Source: Pseudoalteromonas viridis
GTDB taxonomy: Bacteria; Pseudomonadota; Gammaproteobacteria; Enterobacterales; Alteromonadaceae
Direction: 5' to 3'
DNA: 64,000 bases
Assembly (NCBI RefSeq): GCF_017742995.1
Contig: NZ_CP072425.1
Coordinates: 372,001 to 436,000, forward strand
Positions 25,073 through 36,000 of the stretch are shown here, in pieces. Position 1 is the stretch's first letter, and each line of letters opens with the position of its first letter. Below the pieces are notes generated by a model. The model did not search any database, was not told the DNA's origin, and saw only the letters and a list, made by a program, of their open reading frames with translations. The translations under genes and the position numbers were made by a program.

Positions 25073-26214
25073 TTGCTTTTCTCCTGTGTGGCATCCGGGT
25101 AAGGGCGAGCATCCTGATCTTGATCATCGGGATTAACCCAAATCACGCGCTTATCACTTAGACTAATTCCGTAAGCATCTTGTAGAGTTGCCATGACGGG
25201 GGCGATATCCTTCTCGCACGTTTTGCCTTTGTATTGATGAAATTTGTAGTTGAGGTGCCCGCTCAGGTTGACTCGGAAATCTGCTTGCGCACCAGCAGGA
25301 CGACGGGCGCGAATCAGCACTTCGTCATGCCCTTGCGATGTAAAATGCTCGGGGCCATCCACGACAAAGCCAGCTTGTTGCAGTGACAGATAAACTGCCC
25401 GCACAACTTCTCGACGCTGGCTTTCGTCTACAGCAGCTTCATCCTGCTCTTGCGCCAGTTTGCTTAAAACTTCAGCCTGCTCTTCAGGAGCAAGCCCTAT
25501 CGCATGAGCTAACGCCTCGCGCAATTTGGCGGCGCGATCGCCGCCACTCTTTTTCGCTTCCTGCTCCAACTGCTCTCTTTGCAGCGTAAGTACATCAGTA
25601 ACGGCTTCACGCTGTACCCGATTTTTCATTTCCAGCAACTGACGTTCAGCATCCGCTTCATACCGTAGCCGAACTTCGCTCAAAGCAGCTAAAATTTGCG
25701 CCGAGGTCATGTTACCGGCGGCATTACCAAGTAGCCGCGCCCGCAATTGCTGCAACTCAGCAAACGCCGCGTTGAGTGCGACAGGTGTGCTCCAGTTGCT
25801 CAAGCCCTCGCGCCATGCGGCCTCGAGTTCTGCCCTTATCTGCAATTGTCGTTCGGCCTCTGCTTGCTGCGCTTTGCGGAATGCTTCAGCGGCGGCTAGC
25901 TCCGCATCTTGACGGGAACGACGCTGCTCACGAGCAAATCTTGGTAATCCGTGAAATCGTCCCCCCAGAGAACGGCTCATATCCCTGACAGCAAATGGGT
26001 CGGTGTCCAACAAAGCCTCCATTCGGTCAAGGGCGATGCTCAACTCACGGAATTCTTCTGGAACGACGGCATCTAATCCATGACCGATTACATCATTTAT
26101 TATAGTGCGGTAGCGCTCAATGAATGGACGCGTTCTTTCGCGAACACGCTGTCGATCAAGCTCTTGCTTACGTTGCCGTTGAATTTGGTAGCGATATTCG
26201 TCTGCCCGACTCAT
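25069..26214 (-). CDS. Coiled-coil protein of the helicase-PIN-Clp operon
   Basis: 381 residues from the ATG at 26214, 4 bases after the PIN stop with AGGGA upstream; the open frame runs further back but inside the PIN gene. Residues ~1-280 are almost entirely charged helix (RYQIQRQRKQELDRQRVRER and many Glu/Arg/Gln heptads), with Ala-rich stretches, suggesting a long coiled coil. The last ~100 residues form a small globular domain (GPEHFTSQGHDEVLIRARR...). No known domain recognised. Probably a structural or DNA/RNA-bridging subunit; conserved placement between PIN and Clp genes should be tested in other genomes. Confidence 0.7.
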   Translation of the reverse strand: MSRADEYRYQIQRQRKQELDRQRVRERTRPFIERYRTIINDVIGHGLDAVVPEEFRELSIALDRMEALLDTDPFAVRDMSRSLGGRFHGLPRFAREQRRSRQDAELAAAEAFRKAQQAEAERQLQIRAELEAAWREGLSNWSTPVALNAAFAELQQLRARLLGNAAGNMTSAQILAALSEVRLRYEADAERQLLEMKNRVQREAVTDVLTLQREQLEQEAKKSGGDRAAKLREALAHAIGLAPEEQAEVLSKLAQEQDEAAVDESQRREVVRAVYLSLQQAGFVVDGPEHFTSQGHDEVLIRARRPAGAQADFRVNLSGHLNYKFHQYKGKTCEKDIAPVMATLQDAYGISLSDKRVIWVNPDDQDQDARPYPDATQEKSK

Positions 26215-26218
26215 GGTT

Positions 26219-28621
26219 TCATTCCCTTTTGTTTTTTCTATTGCCTTGCTTCCGTTGCTGCATACTTGCCGAAGAAGCCGGTATACGTCGAGAAGGCGTA
26301 TATGACTTGGAGTCTTGTGTGTTAATGCCAAGCGACTGCGCTTTATTGCGTAGATTGATGTCATTACTTAGAAACAAAACGTCATTCAACCGGAAAAACA
26401 ACGCAGTTGAAAGAATGGAATGATCGGGTTGCTTAGCATCCCACTCTGCGGGCAGCAAGCCCGTGTATTCTGTTTCATGGCGGATACGGGATGAGTTTGC
26501 ATCCAGCTGGCGAATAGCTGCCCGGGCTTTAGCTGCACGATCTCCATCTTCGCTGCTTTTTAAGCCATCCAACTCGCTCAGAACCAGATGAGGAACAACC
26601 GGAATATCATCTGAACGTAGATCCTGCAAAAGTTCAGGCGTATCCATCAGAGCGCTAGTGTCGAACACTAAAATGCGGTGTCCATTCTCAACCGGAGCAA
26701 GCATGTCCTGCGCTAGACGATTCCAGCTTTCCACTGTTTTATTCAATGTATCCCAGAGAGGGAATGATGTATTTAAAGCTTGGAAATGCTCATCTGCTTT
26801 GCGCCAAGCGCGCACGGCATTTAATGCACCTGGGGTCAGAGTACGCACATCTATTTGGCCGTTTCTCGCCGCCTGCAACGCCTGTTCGCCAATACTCCGG
26901 TAAATATCCTGGACGGCTTTCTCAATAAATTGCATTCGTTGCTGTATGGAGTGTGGACCGTACAGCTTCAACTCTTTGCGCTGCAATATATGCTCAAGCC
27001 ACACTTGTCGTAATTCAATAGAAAGCAATTCTTCGGGAATTTCAGTGAATGAAGGCAAAACAGAACGCAACTTTGCCAACGAGTCCAAGGTGAATATGGA
27101 GGCCGTATGGCGCAGCAGCGCAGCTTGCAACGGCGCAGCTTTGTCGGCAGATAGTACCTGAGCTATCTGGATTAATAGAGGAACGACATCTTCAGGATCT
27201 AGCTGATAGCGCGTATTTTTCAGCGACATTTCAATAGCTTTCGACAGATATTCTTCCCAAGCAGCTTTCCAATCTTTCCTACCTGAGCGCCACAAACCAA
27301 TTGCTTGTTTCACAGGTTCCACCAGCGCCATCAGCTCATCCAATGGCCTCTCAGCGCGCATAGCAAGCCATGGCCAAACTGTTTCTCCGAGTTCATCGGA
27401 ACTACGCCATGCAACAGGCATCAACGCAATTAGCGGATCATCGGATGGCTCACAAGAGAGCTCTAATTCTTTGCGTAGCGTTGCCCAAAGCGCGGTTGCA
27501 GCCTGGTCGTTCAAAGTGACCGCCAGGCCGCACGAGCGCGGTTGTCCGGCCCAATAGAGGCGAAAGTTACCGGCTACTTCTACTTGAACGCTCGCTCCGT
27601 CGGTCTGGTGCAGAAACAAGCTACGAAATCCCGTCATAATTCCTGCTGGAGCAGGCACGAGCAGTGTGAATGCGGGCGGTTGTTTGCCATTGGCAACCAG
27701 TGCGGGTGAGTTCACTTCAGACGACAAAACGATAGAGGGTGTTGTTGCATCCGCTGTCGCAACCCCTTGCGCAACGATGCAGAACCGCGCCCTAGTTGCC
27801 CCCCCTTTAGTTGCGGCAATAGGGCGGGCAGTACGGGCATCTCGTAAAACAGAAGAGTCAACGATGGGCAGCAAGGAATCCGGCTCGCTTGTCAGAGCAT
27901 CAGCAAGCAGTATTCCCCATACCAGTTCTGGTTGCGCTTGCTCCAGCCAACGCTGCAACGCTGCATCACGCGGAGCGCTCGCAGACAGTACGCCATCCTC
28001 GCTGCACGAGAACTCGAGTCGTCTCTCTCGCCATCCCGCAGGATGCACCATGGGCGCGATGCGGTCAATAACTGTCGCAGGGTTTTTCCAGTCATACGTT
28101 TCCTGCGCTATGGCGCGCTCAACCTGCGGCAGTGGATTTTGCGGCCTTAAAGCCTGATCCGCAACACTGACGCGACTGAAATCACTTTGGCTCGGACGCG
28201 CTCCATCATTTTGTGTGGGTTTAATCTCGTCGCTGATGGGATCATAGCTGTGCCAGACCTTAACCGTTCGCGAGCGTACCGGCAAGCTATCACGTCGCAA
28301 GAATTGCAAGCCATCGGCAGTCAACGCAAGCTCAGTCAAAGGCATATCAAGCCTATCCTGAGCGTAGCGTTTGGGTAGAGCTCCCAAAGCCGAAAGTTCA
28401 GATACGCAGCCTTCCAGCAATTCACGCACATCACCTGTACCCAGTTGATCGCGGAAAACACCCAACAAAGACAAGTTTTGTTTGTCGGGCAAATGGAGCC
28501 CAGGATCACACAGTCGCAACACCATACGTTCAAAGACTGTGGGCTTGCGCTCGGTGTGATAGGTTACATCGGATTCAATGCGATACAAGGGCAAGGGAAC
28601 AGAAATTTCAACTAACTTCAT
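26219..28621 (-). CDS. Large protein with C-terminal PIN nuclease domain
   Basis: 800 residues. A PIN domain occupies about 645-770 with its acidic tetrad visible: D in VFDTSALMD, E in LSELDGLK, D in PDHSIL, and D in SNDINLRNKA, the last pattern typical of PhoH/Smg6-type PIN domains, which are metal-dependent RNases. The N-terminal ~120 residues could be a winged-helix unit (VRELLEGCVSEL...LTADGLQFL). The middle is unrecognised. A basic tail ends the protein. It overlaps the helicase stop by ATGA. A helicase with a PIN nuclease recalls Upf1 and Smg6 of eukaryotic RNA decay, though this likeness is only architectural. Confidence 0.8.
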   Translation of the reverse strand: MKLVEISVPLPLYRIESDVTYHTERKPTVFERMVLRLCDPGLHLPDKQNLSLLGVFRDQLGTGDVRELLEGCVSELSALGALPKRYAQDRLDMPLTELALTADGLQFLRRDSLPVRSRTVKVWHSYDPISDEIKPTQNDGARPSQSDFSRVSVADQALRPQNPLPQVERAIAQETYDWKNPATVIDRIAPMVHPAGWRERRLEFSCSEDGVLSASAPRDAALQRWLEQAQPELVWGILLADALTSEPDSLLPIVDSSVLRDARTARPIAATKGGATRARFCIVAQGVATADATTPSIVLSSEVNSPALVANGKQPPAFTLLVPAPAGIMTGFRSLFLHQTDGASVQVEVAGNFRLYWAGQPRSCGLAVTLNDQAATALWATLRKELELSCEPSDDPLIALMPVAWRSSDELGETVWPWLAMRAERPLDELMALVEPVKQAIGLWRSGRKDWKAAWEEYLSKAIEMSLKNTRYQLDPEDVVPLLIQIAQVLSADKAAPLQAALLRHTASIFTLDSLAKLRSVLPSFTEIPEELLSIELRQVWLEHILQRKELKLYGPHSIQQRMQFIEKAVQDIYRSIGEQALQAARNGQIDVRTLTPGALNAVRAWRKADEHFQALNTSFPLWDTLNKTVESWNRLAQDMLAPVENGHRILVFDTSALMDTPELLQDLRSDDIPVVPHLVLSELDGLKSSEDGDRAAKARAAIRQLDANSSRIRHETEYTGLLPAEWDAKQPDHSILSTALFFRLNDVLFLSNDINLRNKAQSLGINTQDSKSYTPSRRIPASSASMQQRKQGNRKNKRE

Positions 28622-31600
28622 ACTCGGCCTCCCCGGCTACCATGCTTGTTGTTTTTTGGCGTAACTGTCCGATTAGTCGAAGCACTAGACCAGTTGGGCT
28701 GTTGTTTCTGTTGGGGTAGCATATCAGGCGACATCAAGTGTCTTGCTGGAACTAGACGTGCATCGCGTTCCAGTTGATCCAAGATGTCTTTGTAAACAGT
28801 TCGCTTCACGCTGCCTGCGCTGTCCATGCGCGGCAAGTCCACCTCGTAAGAGGCATACATACTTTTCGCACCAAAGACGATCAGCAGTTCCTGCGCACGC
28901 GAAAATGCCACATTAATAAACTCAAACCGAGCAACATTGGCCTTGCTGGAACGACGTCGGGGTTGATTGCCTGAACGCAAGGGGTCGTATCCATCATGAC
29001 GCACCATGCTAACCAGCACGATGGACTTTTCTTTGCCCTGATAACGAATCACGGTATTGACTTCCACATCCAAGCAATCAAATCGCCCGTTTGACTCTTT
29101 GGGTCTGCGGCGGCGGATCGCGGCACGAATTTCTCGGCATTGGTTGGCATAGAAAGACACCACGCCGACTTTGCGTTTGTTTGTTCGTGAGTAGCCTTGC
29201 GTAGCGGATTGCCGTTCGATTTGTTCTAGCGTTTCAGCGATCAACTCCGCTTCCAGTTTATTGGTGCGCCGTGGCTGGTTACCATCCATGTCCTCACGAT
29301 GAATCTGGTTGTGCAGGTTGTAGGTTGTGTCCACCCACAACGCGTGGTCACCCGGAGTGAGCAAAGATGAGCCACCGTCAACATTCTTCAATGTCAGTCC
29401 GTGAACACGGCGAAGCTTCGGGTCTGGGTCATCATCAGGCCGAAGGAGGCCACATTCCAACTGCCCTTCGTAAAAATGGTTCACCATCGCCATGATTTGC
29501 GGATGCATGCGGAACTGCACATTGAGTCGTGCACGGTTGGCATCGTCCGCCATCTCGAAATGTGATTTGAACAACGAGGCTGTGACCATCTTCTCGAAGC
29601 GACGCAAGTTGTCGCGGGTCAGCAAAGTTTGCGCTTCTGCAACATTGCCTGTTCCGCTCTCCTTAGCATTGGCTTCGTTTTCCTCTACTTCATCCATGAA
29701 GCTACGAGCTTCGTCGCCCTCCTGGAACAGCGGAGGTAACTGACGGTGGTCGCCGACCAGCACAGCGCGACGCGCACGCATCAAAGGCATCAGCAATTCC
29801 AACGGCGTAGCCTTGCTCACCTCATCAATGATTGCGACATCAAAACTCGTCTGCCCGGCTTCATCAAGCGTTCGCTCGTTTTCATTGCAGGTAATGGCCA
29901 CCACATTGCAACTTGCCAGAAAATCGGCGCCCAAGTTCTGCCAGTCTTCCTGTGCAGCATTGCTACGGCTCAAATCTCGCATCCAATTTTCCAGTAACAG
30001 TCCCCATGTCTGGCGTTCATATTGTTGGCTAGCCTGGCGTTGTTCCAAGGCCCTAATGACTTGGTCAACGCTTCCGATGCGCTGTGACAAAGTTGCTGCA
30101 GGTTCTGTCGGCAAGCGGTTGCCTTGCGTGATGGCATTATCCTGCAACAGGGACTTAACCTTCTGCTCATGCTGCCCACGCAGCTCTTCCCAGTTGTCCA
30201 GCTTGCTTTGAGCGCTGCGCTCTTGGTTCCTCGCTGCTTGCACAAGGCCATTGTTCGGTGCTTCAGGCACTGGCTGCGCCAGCTGTGTCCGCAAGGATTG
30301 GTTCAGGCTTTCCGTTGCATCTTCGATGACCGGCTGCATACTATCCAGCGCACGCAGGCTCGCATCTATGTCGTCAGCCAGTTGAGTGGCGCTTTTAATC
30401 GGGGCGCACCATTCAGAAGCTTGGCGAAATAGGCCGTCATAACGGCTGAGCTCCAAGCCAACGCCAGCCTGCTCCAACTCTTTAAGCTCATTTCGCTTAG
30501 CTCTCCAAGCGCCCACGTAAGCGTCGTCCTTAGCCATCTGCTCCATTAAGGCGTTAACCTCATTTCGGAGCGATTCAATGCGTAGCTGGGTGTTTGCATC
30601 CTGAATGGGGCCATCCGCTGCTTCACGCAGGCGGCGAATATCCGCAGCAATGGCTTCTCGCACATTCGTGAAACGCCGCCACAGGGCCAGCATATGCGCT
30701 AGCATCCCGCCCCGACTGCCTGCGTGAGCCAGCCAATCATCCATAGAAAATTTCACAAGCAAGCCTGCCGCCTCGCAAGAGACAAGGCCTTGCGCCAACT
30801 TTCTGGCTGGCATCTCTACATCCCGCAGGTCGCCACACAGAGCATCTGCTTCACCGCGCAGGAAGAGCTGAACACTTTGCAGCCGCAGACGCTTGGCCTT
30901 GTCTTCATCCAGCATCGCGCAAGCAGCGTCATACACCTGCTGAGCCAGCGTTGTCTGACTGCGAGCTGATTCCAAATCCATTTCAAGTTGCCCGCGTTTG
31001 GCGTTCAACTCTTTCTCGTCGTGCAACACAAAAGCCGCGCGGTCATGCCACTCCCGCAAGAGGCGCAAGTCTTCGTCAACACGCTTCCACACTGCGAGGC
31101 GATCTTCTGTTTGTGCTGCCAAAGCCTTGTAATAACGCTGCAAGGATGCCTGCCCCGCAAAGGCAGCGCCATCTTCTGTCACTTTGCGTTCGTTCCGTGC
31201 CAAACGCACTACGCGCAAGGAGCCGTCATGGCTCAGCCTATCCAGTGCATTGTCTACGGCGGTATGCGCCTGCGATGCCAGCAACACCCGCTGCCCGCGC
31301 CGAGCTAGTTGGACAATGGCCTCCGCAATCACGGTAGTCTTGCCCGTGCCCGGCGGCCCTTGAACCAAACACAAATCCGGCGCAGAAAGAATTTTGACTA
31401 CGGCTTCTTTCTGTGCTGGGTTAAGCTTGTCGTTGGCCCACTGCGCCACTGGCTCGAGGCGCTGTGGCACTGAAATCTGAGCAGCTTCGAACAGATATTC
31501 CGTCAGGTATGGCGCATAACCACCTTGTTCCTGCAACTGCCGCAGCGCCTGTTGATGCCGTTTGATCAAGCTCATATCGCCTGCGGTTGAAATAGACAGA

Positions 31601-32574
31601 AAGCCGGATTCGGGAATTTGGTTGAGAATGCGCTCGCGCACGACTTCTGGTTCATCGGCATTAGCAAGATCGTTCGCGTCGTCTTCAGTCAGCGAGACAA
31701 TCAGCTCGGCAACCACGGGCGTAGGCCAAGGACATTCCGGCAAGTTTTCGTCCTTGGGTAATTTGCTATCTTTCGGCAACGGTGTGGGCTCCGAGAGTTT
31801 GCCTGCCTGCCCCAGTCGAGGAAGGCGACGCTCCTCCCTTTCAGGCAATCCGAACACCCAGGGATCTTTGGATTGCCCAATATGAAACGCCACCAGGTCA
31901 TCCCGTCCCAAGGCCTTGCGGTCTTTTTGCATGGTCTGAGCGTTCTGCGAGATCAAGGAAAAAACCAACTGTTCGTCACGCCACTCGCGGCTGATGTAGC
32001 GCAAACCGCGCGCCTTGTGGCGAATTAGGCTTTCTTTCCATCGAAGAAATTCGGTCCACTCGGTCAACTGCTTTTCGGTTTGCTGCGTGATTGGCGGCAA
32101 GTCGGCCAGCAATTGCGGCGTGAGTAGGTTATTGACGCGCTGAATGCGCTGCTGGCCCAGCGCCGATTGCAAGCTGTCATGCACCGCAAATGCTGTGAAT
32201 TCACGTTCGAAAGAGCGCGCAGGCAGGTCAGCTGTCTCAATAAAACCGTTGATTAGGAAGAGTGGCGAAGGTGATTCGGTGGGCCAACTTCCCGTGGCGA
32301 TGAAAGCGCATCCTTGCCGAAAGGGCCATTCTCTTCCCACTGCATTAATCCTAATTGCCATCTGAGCATATCGTGGATTCGATTTGTCTCTCTGCCTATT
32401 AGAAACATAACCCGTAATAGGCATATTATTTGGGAAAAGCAACTCGTATAGTAATTCTTCTGGATTACGACCAGAACACAAATCTCTAAACTTCTGGTGC
32501 CTCCTCAAGATATCAGACAAAGCTCGCTCATTTTTTTTTATATTAGGGTGATCGAGGGAAACATAGAGATTCAT
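28618..32574 (-). CDS. Large Upf1-like superfamily 1 helicase
   Basis: 1318 residues. SF1B motor with Walker A GPPGTGKTT near 408, motif II AIIDEVSKATPLE near 918, motif III VGDHRQLPP near 945, motif V-like VNTVIRYQGKEKSIV and motif VI NVAFSRAQELL near 1240. A ~450-residue helical and coiled-coil insertion separates motif I from motif II. The N-terminal ~380 residues are unrecognised. Members of this group (Upf1/Dna2-like) translocate on RNA or DNA, and many serve in phage defence. First gene of a five-gene operon; the AT-rich 440 bases upstream should contain the promoter. Its bases look richer in G+C than the adjoining RiPP-like cluster. Confidence 0.88.
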   Translation of the reverse strand: MNLYVSLDHPNIKKNERALSDILRRHQKFRDLCSGRNPEELLYELLFPNNMPITGYVSNRQRDKSNPRYAQMAIRINAVGREWPFRQGCAFIATGSWPTESPSPLFLINGFIETADLPARSFEREFTAFAVHDSLQSALGQQRIQRVNNLLTPQLLADLPPITQQTEKQLTEWTEFLRWKESLIRHKARGLRYISREWRDEQLVFSLISQNAQTMQKDRKALGRDDLVAFHIGQSKDPWVFGLPEREERRLPRLGQAGKLSEPTPLPKDSKLPKDENLPECPWPTPVVAELIVSLTEDDANDLANADEPEVVRERILNQIPESGFLSISTAGDMSLIKRHQQALRQLQEQGGYAPYLTEYLFEAAQISVPQRLEPVAQWANDKLNPAQKEAVVKILSAPDLCLVQGPPGTGKTTVIAEAIVQLARRGQRVLLASQAHTAVDNALDRLSHDGSLRVVRLARNERKVTEDGAAFAGQASLQRYYKALAAQTEDRLAVWKRVDEDLRLLREWHDRAAFVLHDEKELNAKRGQLEMDLESARSQTTLAQQVYDAACAMLDEDKAKRLRLQSVQLFLRGEADALCGDLRDVEMPARKLAQGLVSCEAAGLLVKFSMDDWLAHAGSRGGMLAHMLALWRRFTNVREAIAADIRRLREAADGPIQDANTQLRIESLRNEVNALMEQMAKDDAYVGAWRAKRNELKELEQAGVGLELSRYDGLFRQASEWCAPIKSATQLADDIDASLRALDSMQPVIEDATESLNQSLRTQLAQPVPEAPNNGLVQAARNQERSAQSKLDNWEELRGQHEQKVKSLLQDNAITQGNRLPTEPAATLSQRIGSVDQVIRALEQRQASQQYERQTWGLLLENWMRDLSRSNAAQEDWQNLGADFLASCNVVAITCNENERTLDEAGQTSFDVAIIDEVSKATPLELLMPLMRARRAVLVGDHRQLPPLFQEGDEARSFMDEVEENEANAKESGTGNVAEAQTLLTRDNLRRFEKMVTASLFKSHFEMADDANRARLNVQFRMHPQIMAMVNHFYEGQLECGLLRPDDDPDPKLRRVHGLTLKNVDGGSSLLTPGDHALWVDTTYNLHNQIHREDMDGNQPRRTNKLEAELIAETLEQIERQSATQGYSRTNKRKVGVVSFYANQCREIRAAIRRRRPKESNGRFDCLDVEVNTVIRYQGKEKSIVLVSMVRHDGYDPLRSGNQPRRRSSKANVARFEFINVAFSRAQELLIVFGAKSMYASYEVDLPRMDSAGSVKRTVYKDILDQLERDARLVPARHLMSPDMLPQQKQQPNWSSASTNRTVTPKNNKHGSRGGRV

Positions 32575-33017
32575 TGTTTAGATAATCCATTACAAATTTT
32601 GACAAAATCCAATAGTTAGCACCACCAACTAATATCACTACAATTTAAAATTTGGGGTATGCTAAAAGAGCATTTTTATTAGTCTTTGATGTTATCAAAA
32701 TTATGAAACACTGAATAACATAAAGAATTTATCACTCCAAAAACCTATGCTACACACTTTGTTTTCGGAGCTCTTAAATTTAAAGGTTTCTGGGAAAAAA
32801 GGCTATATCTCTATTGCTTTCAAACAGTCAATATCAGCGATATCTGTTGGTCGACAAATGCGAGTTCACATCCAGAGAGTGCTAGATTACAAAGCCTCTA
32901 GAGAATGCAGCCTAACCCGCTAATTTCCCACAGTTATTTTGGTTATCGCTCATGTGAGGAATACTATGTTAGGTTCAAACACATAAAATTTAATCGCATA
33001 CCTTTCTGAGAAAAAGA
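32575..33017. other. Right edge of hotspot 4, AT-rich, largely non-coding
   Basis: Lies between the start of the helicase operon and the end of traN. It must carry the promoter of the helicase operon on the minus strand; I see only weak matches (TTGTCA and TATCTA 15 bases apart, too close to the start). A 58-codon plus-strand frame at 32747-32923 has no ribosome site or recognisable product. No terminator with a U-tract is obvious after traN. Confidence 0.5.
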
Positions 33018-36000
33018 TCATTTATTCCCCGAAATCTCTTCCGTCGCCTCCTGACGCAGTTTCTGAGCATCTATTCCGTTTAGCCGATCAATGGCTCTGT
33101 CTTCGGCACTTTGACGGTTTCCATCCACGTTTAGGGTACTTCCTGAGCCAGTAAGTCTTTCCAGATCCAGTGACGGTACTTCGGGTAGGTTGCCCGTGAT
33201 CGATAAGATACCTATCCATTCATCCAGATTGACTTGGCTCCAATCTACCTGGTTTAACTGACTCGCAGTCAAACCTTCACAGTTTGGTGACTTCGCACTG
33301 CCCCAACCAAGGCCCAATTGCGGACGCACTTGTTCTTGAATGATCCGTGAAAGCGGCGAAGTAAAGCAGCAATATGACTGCCGTTTCTCAACACAGGCAC
33401 CTAAGAACTTAGACTTGCAGTAAGAGCCTACGTAGTGGCAACTCTTCAATACTCGCTTGGCGTTCATTTCAAACTCACTCTGCTCACATTTCCAGATAAG
33501 CTGAATGAGGATCATGGTGACTGAATAAATCATGTAGGCCGTCATAACCGTACTCAGAACCGCGCCAGCAGCGCCACCCAGCGCGAAGTTACCACCTGAA
33601 ACAACACCATCGGCTCCAACCGCGCCACCAACGTTACTAAACAGTGCCGATTGCGCCCCCGAACCAAAGGTCGTGCCTACCCACTCAGCCGTTTTGTTGG
33701 TCAACACCTGCATGAAGCCTGTCGCAGCTTGCTCCGCTCCCGCGCCAGCAGCCGTTGATGGCCCAGCCCCCATGAGAGAGTCCCATGCAGACACAAAAGG
33801 CTCTTTAACCGCACTCCAGGTACTCGTTATCGGTTCCCTAAGCGTATTCCACGAACCATAGATTGCCGAAGACGGATTCATGGCCATGACTGCCGTATCA
33901 AGCTTGTTAACCGCCACTATCATCGTAATGTAGTCCGATAACGACACGCCACTTGGCTTTTCACAGCAATCCACTATGCCGCCAACGGCTTTTTTGCACT
34001 GGCCAGCATTACCTTTAAAGATCGTACACTCAACGTTATCTTGGCCATCAGCTCCCGTACAAGACATATCATTGGTCATAAACTGCGCCGCATTAAGCAT
34101 CGCTGCGGCTTCTGCAAAGTTAGCCTGCTTGATTGACTCTGGCTCTAAACAATCTGTGCCCATACAGCGAACTGGCCCCTCACAGTTGTATTGAGTTTCC
34201 ATGCGAGCGTTTTGCACTTCAACGCTTTGTCCACAGTCATACACCAAACTTTGGATATAACAGAAGCCTTCATGACCAGCCCCACCTTCAGTGCATTCGG
34301 TTCTGACATACTGGCAGGCCGGGTTTTGCTCCAGCGCGGCACACGTATTGGTGGTCGTGTTTTGTCCGTTATTGACGATGGTTTGTGTATTACCATTGGC
34401 ATCTACCCAGCTATCTGAGCTGCCCATGTTGAACTCTGGATGAGCAGTCGAAGCATTGTAGGTCGCTCTTGCCCTCCAGCATGAGAGCCCCAGTCCATCA
34501 GAGCTGCCACGACTGGTTAAATGAGCAGGAGACGAAACAACCGCCGGATAAAGGCTTCCAAGATTGGACAACTCGCCACTACCAACTGTTAATCCGTCGA
34601 TTCGTTTTGTGCCCGTATCCAAACACTGCCACTGCACCGCAGTAAACTGATCCGTTTGCATCAAGCATTGGTCTATGCCCGGATCACTTGATTGATGAAC
34701 AATGTCTTGCTCTAAGTATTTGCCAGAGAAGGTCAATGAAGCGCTCAGTTTCGCAGGAGCCAAACACTTCTGAACTTCTCGGCTGCAAGTATCGAAATCG
34801 ACTTTGTTCCAGCCAGACTCACATCTGGAACGAGTGACTTCCTGGGGTTCATGCCACGAAATAATCGACCCATTAACGACCTTGCACAATGAGCCAACCA
34901 AGGTTCCTTTTGGACAGGTCATTTCAGGGTACTTAATGGACGGTTTCGTCTCAGTCACCGTTTCCTTATTGCCCGTCAGTGAGAGTGTCGTTTTCCAACC
35001 ATTTGCCTTGGATGGCGACTCGGTAATTTTTATCTCAGTATTTTGATTATCAAAAATTCTAAGTATCGCGTTCCCAGTTTGCATAGTGCTGCTGTGCTGT
35101 GGAACAAAGCTGAGCGTTTCAGAGCTAAAGCAACCGCGCTCAATGGACCAGCTTTGTTGATGGGTTTCAGCGGATACACGTCGTTCTAACTGACACTCAG
35201 TAAGCGTGCTGATCTTCTCGCACACCTGGTAATCCGGTACATGCTTGGTTTCAGTAAATGGCGTAATCGTCTGAGTAGGCTCACAGGCCTCAAAACTACT
35301 CGGCATAAGATTGGATACCACGCACTTTGGATCGTTGGTTTGCAATCCACAGTCAAAGGTATCGGTAAAACGAATGCATTCACCTCTATCATTGGTTTCG
35401 GCACATTCTGACGACATGAAGCCACAGGAAGGGTTCGCTTCAAGCACTTGGCAGGCCTGATTTTCAATCCCCTTATAGCTTTCATCATCCACACTCACTT
35501 GTACACGCCGACACAAAGGCGATATGCCAGCCACTGGGCTTGGGGCAAAGTAGGATTCACAAACTGAAACACCATTAACCACCGTACATCCGTTGGTTGA
35601 AGACGGCTGATCCGTGCATTGAATGCTGTAGTCTGAAAACTTTGTCGGAATATCCGCTGCTTGTTCGATACAGGATTGTGGCGACCAACTATCATTCATC
35701 ACCACCTTGGTTGGATCAAAGCGCACCTTGATGCGTGCATACCCCTCACCACTACCCGTTACCGATACGCGAATTTTGACTGGCACTTCTAAACCGGGCT
35801 CTACCGCTTTTAGCTTGGCGGTTAAGTCAGTATTAGGATTGCGCTCCCAACTGGTACTGAGCTCGCAGCGACCTGCCGTTTCTGGTGGAAAGTTATTGTT
35901 CGGCCCAGACCAGACTTTCTGATCGCCAAGCCACACTTGCATGTAGTCATCCCATTTAGCGTACTCAAGAACGGCTGAGGTAATCGCATCGGGGTTCACG

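Noticed and set aside
30951..31337. Plus-strand frames within the helicase gene as genes
   Set aside because: They lie opposite a well-supported 1318-residue helicase, carry no ribosome sites and no family signature.
32747..32923. 58-codon plus-strand frame in the right edge of hotspot 4
   Set aside because: No ribosome site, no recognisable sequence, and the region is otherwise AT-rich and non-coding in look.
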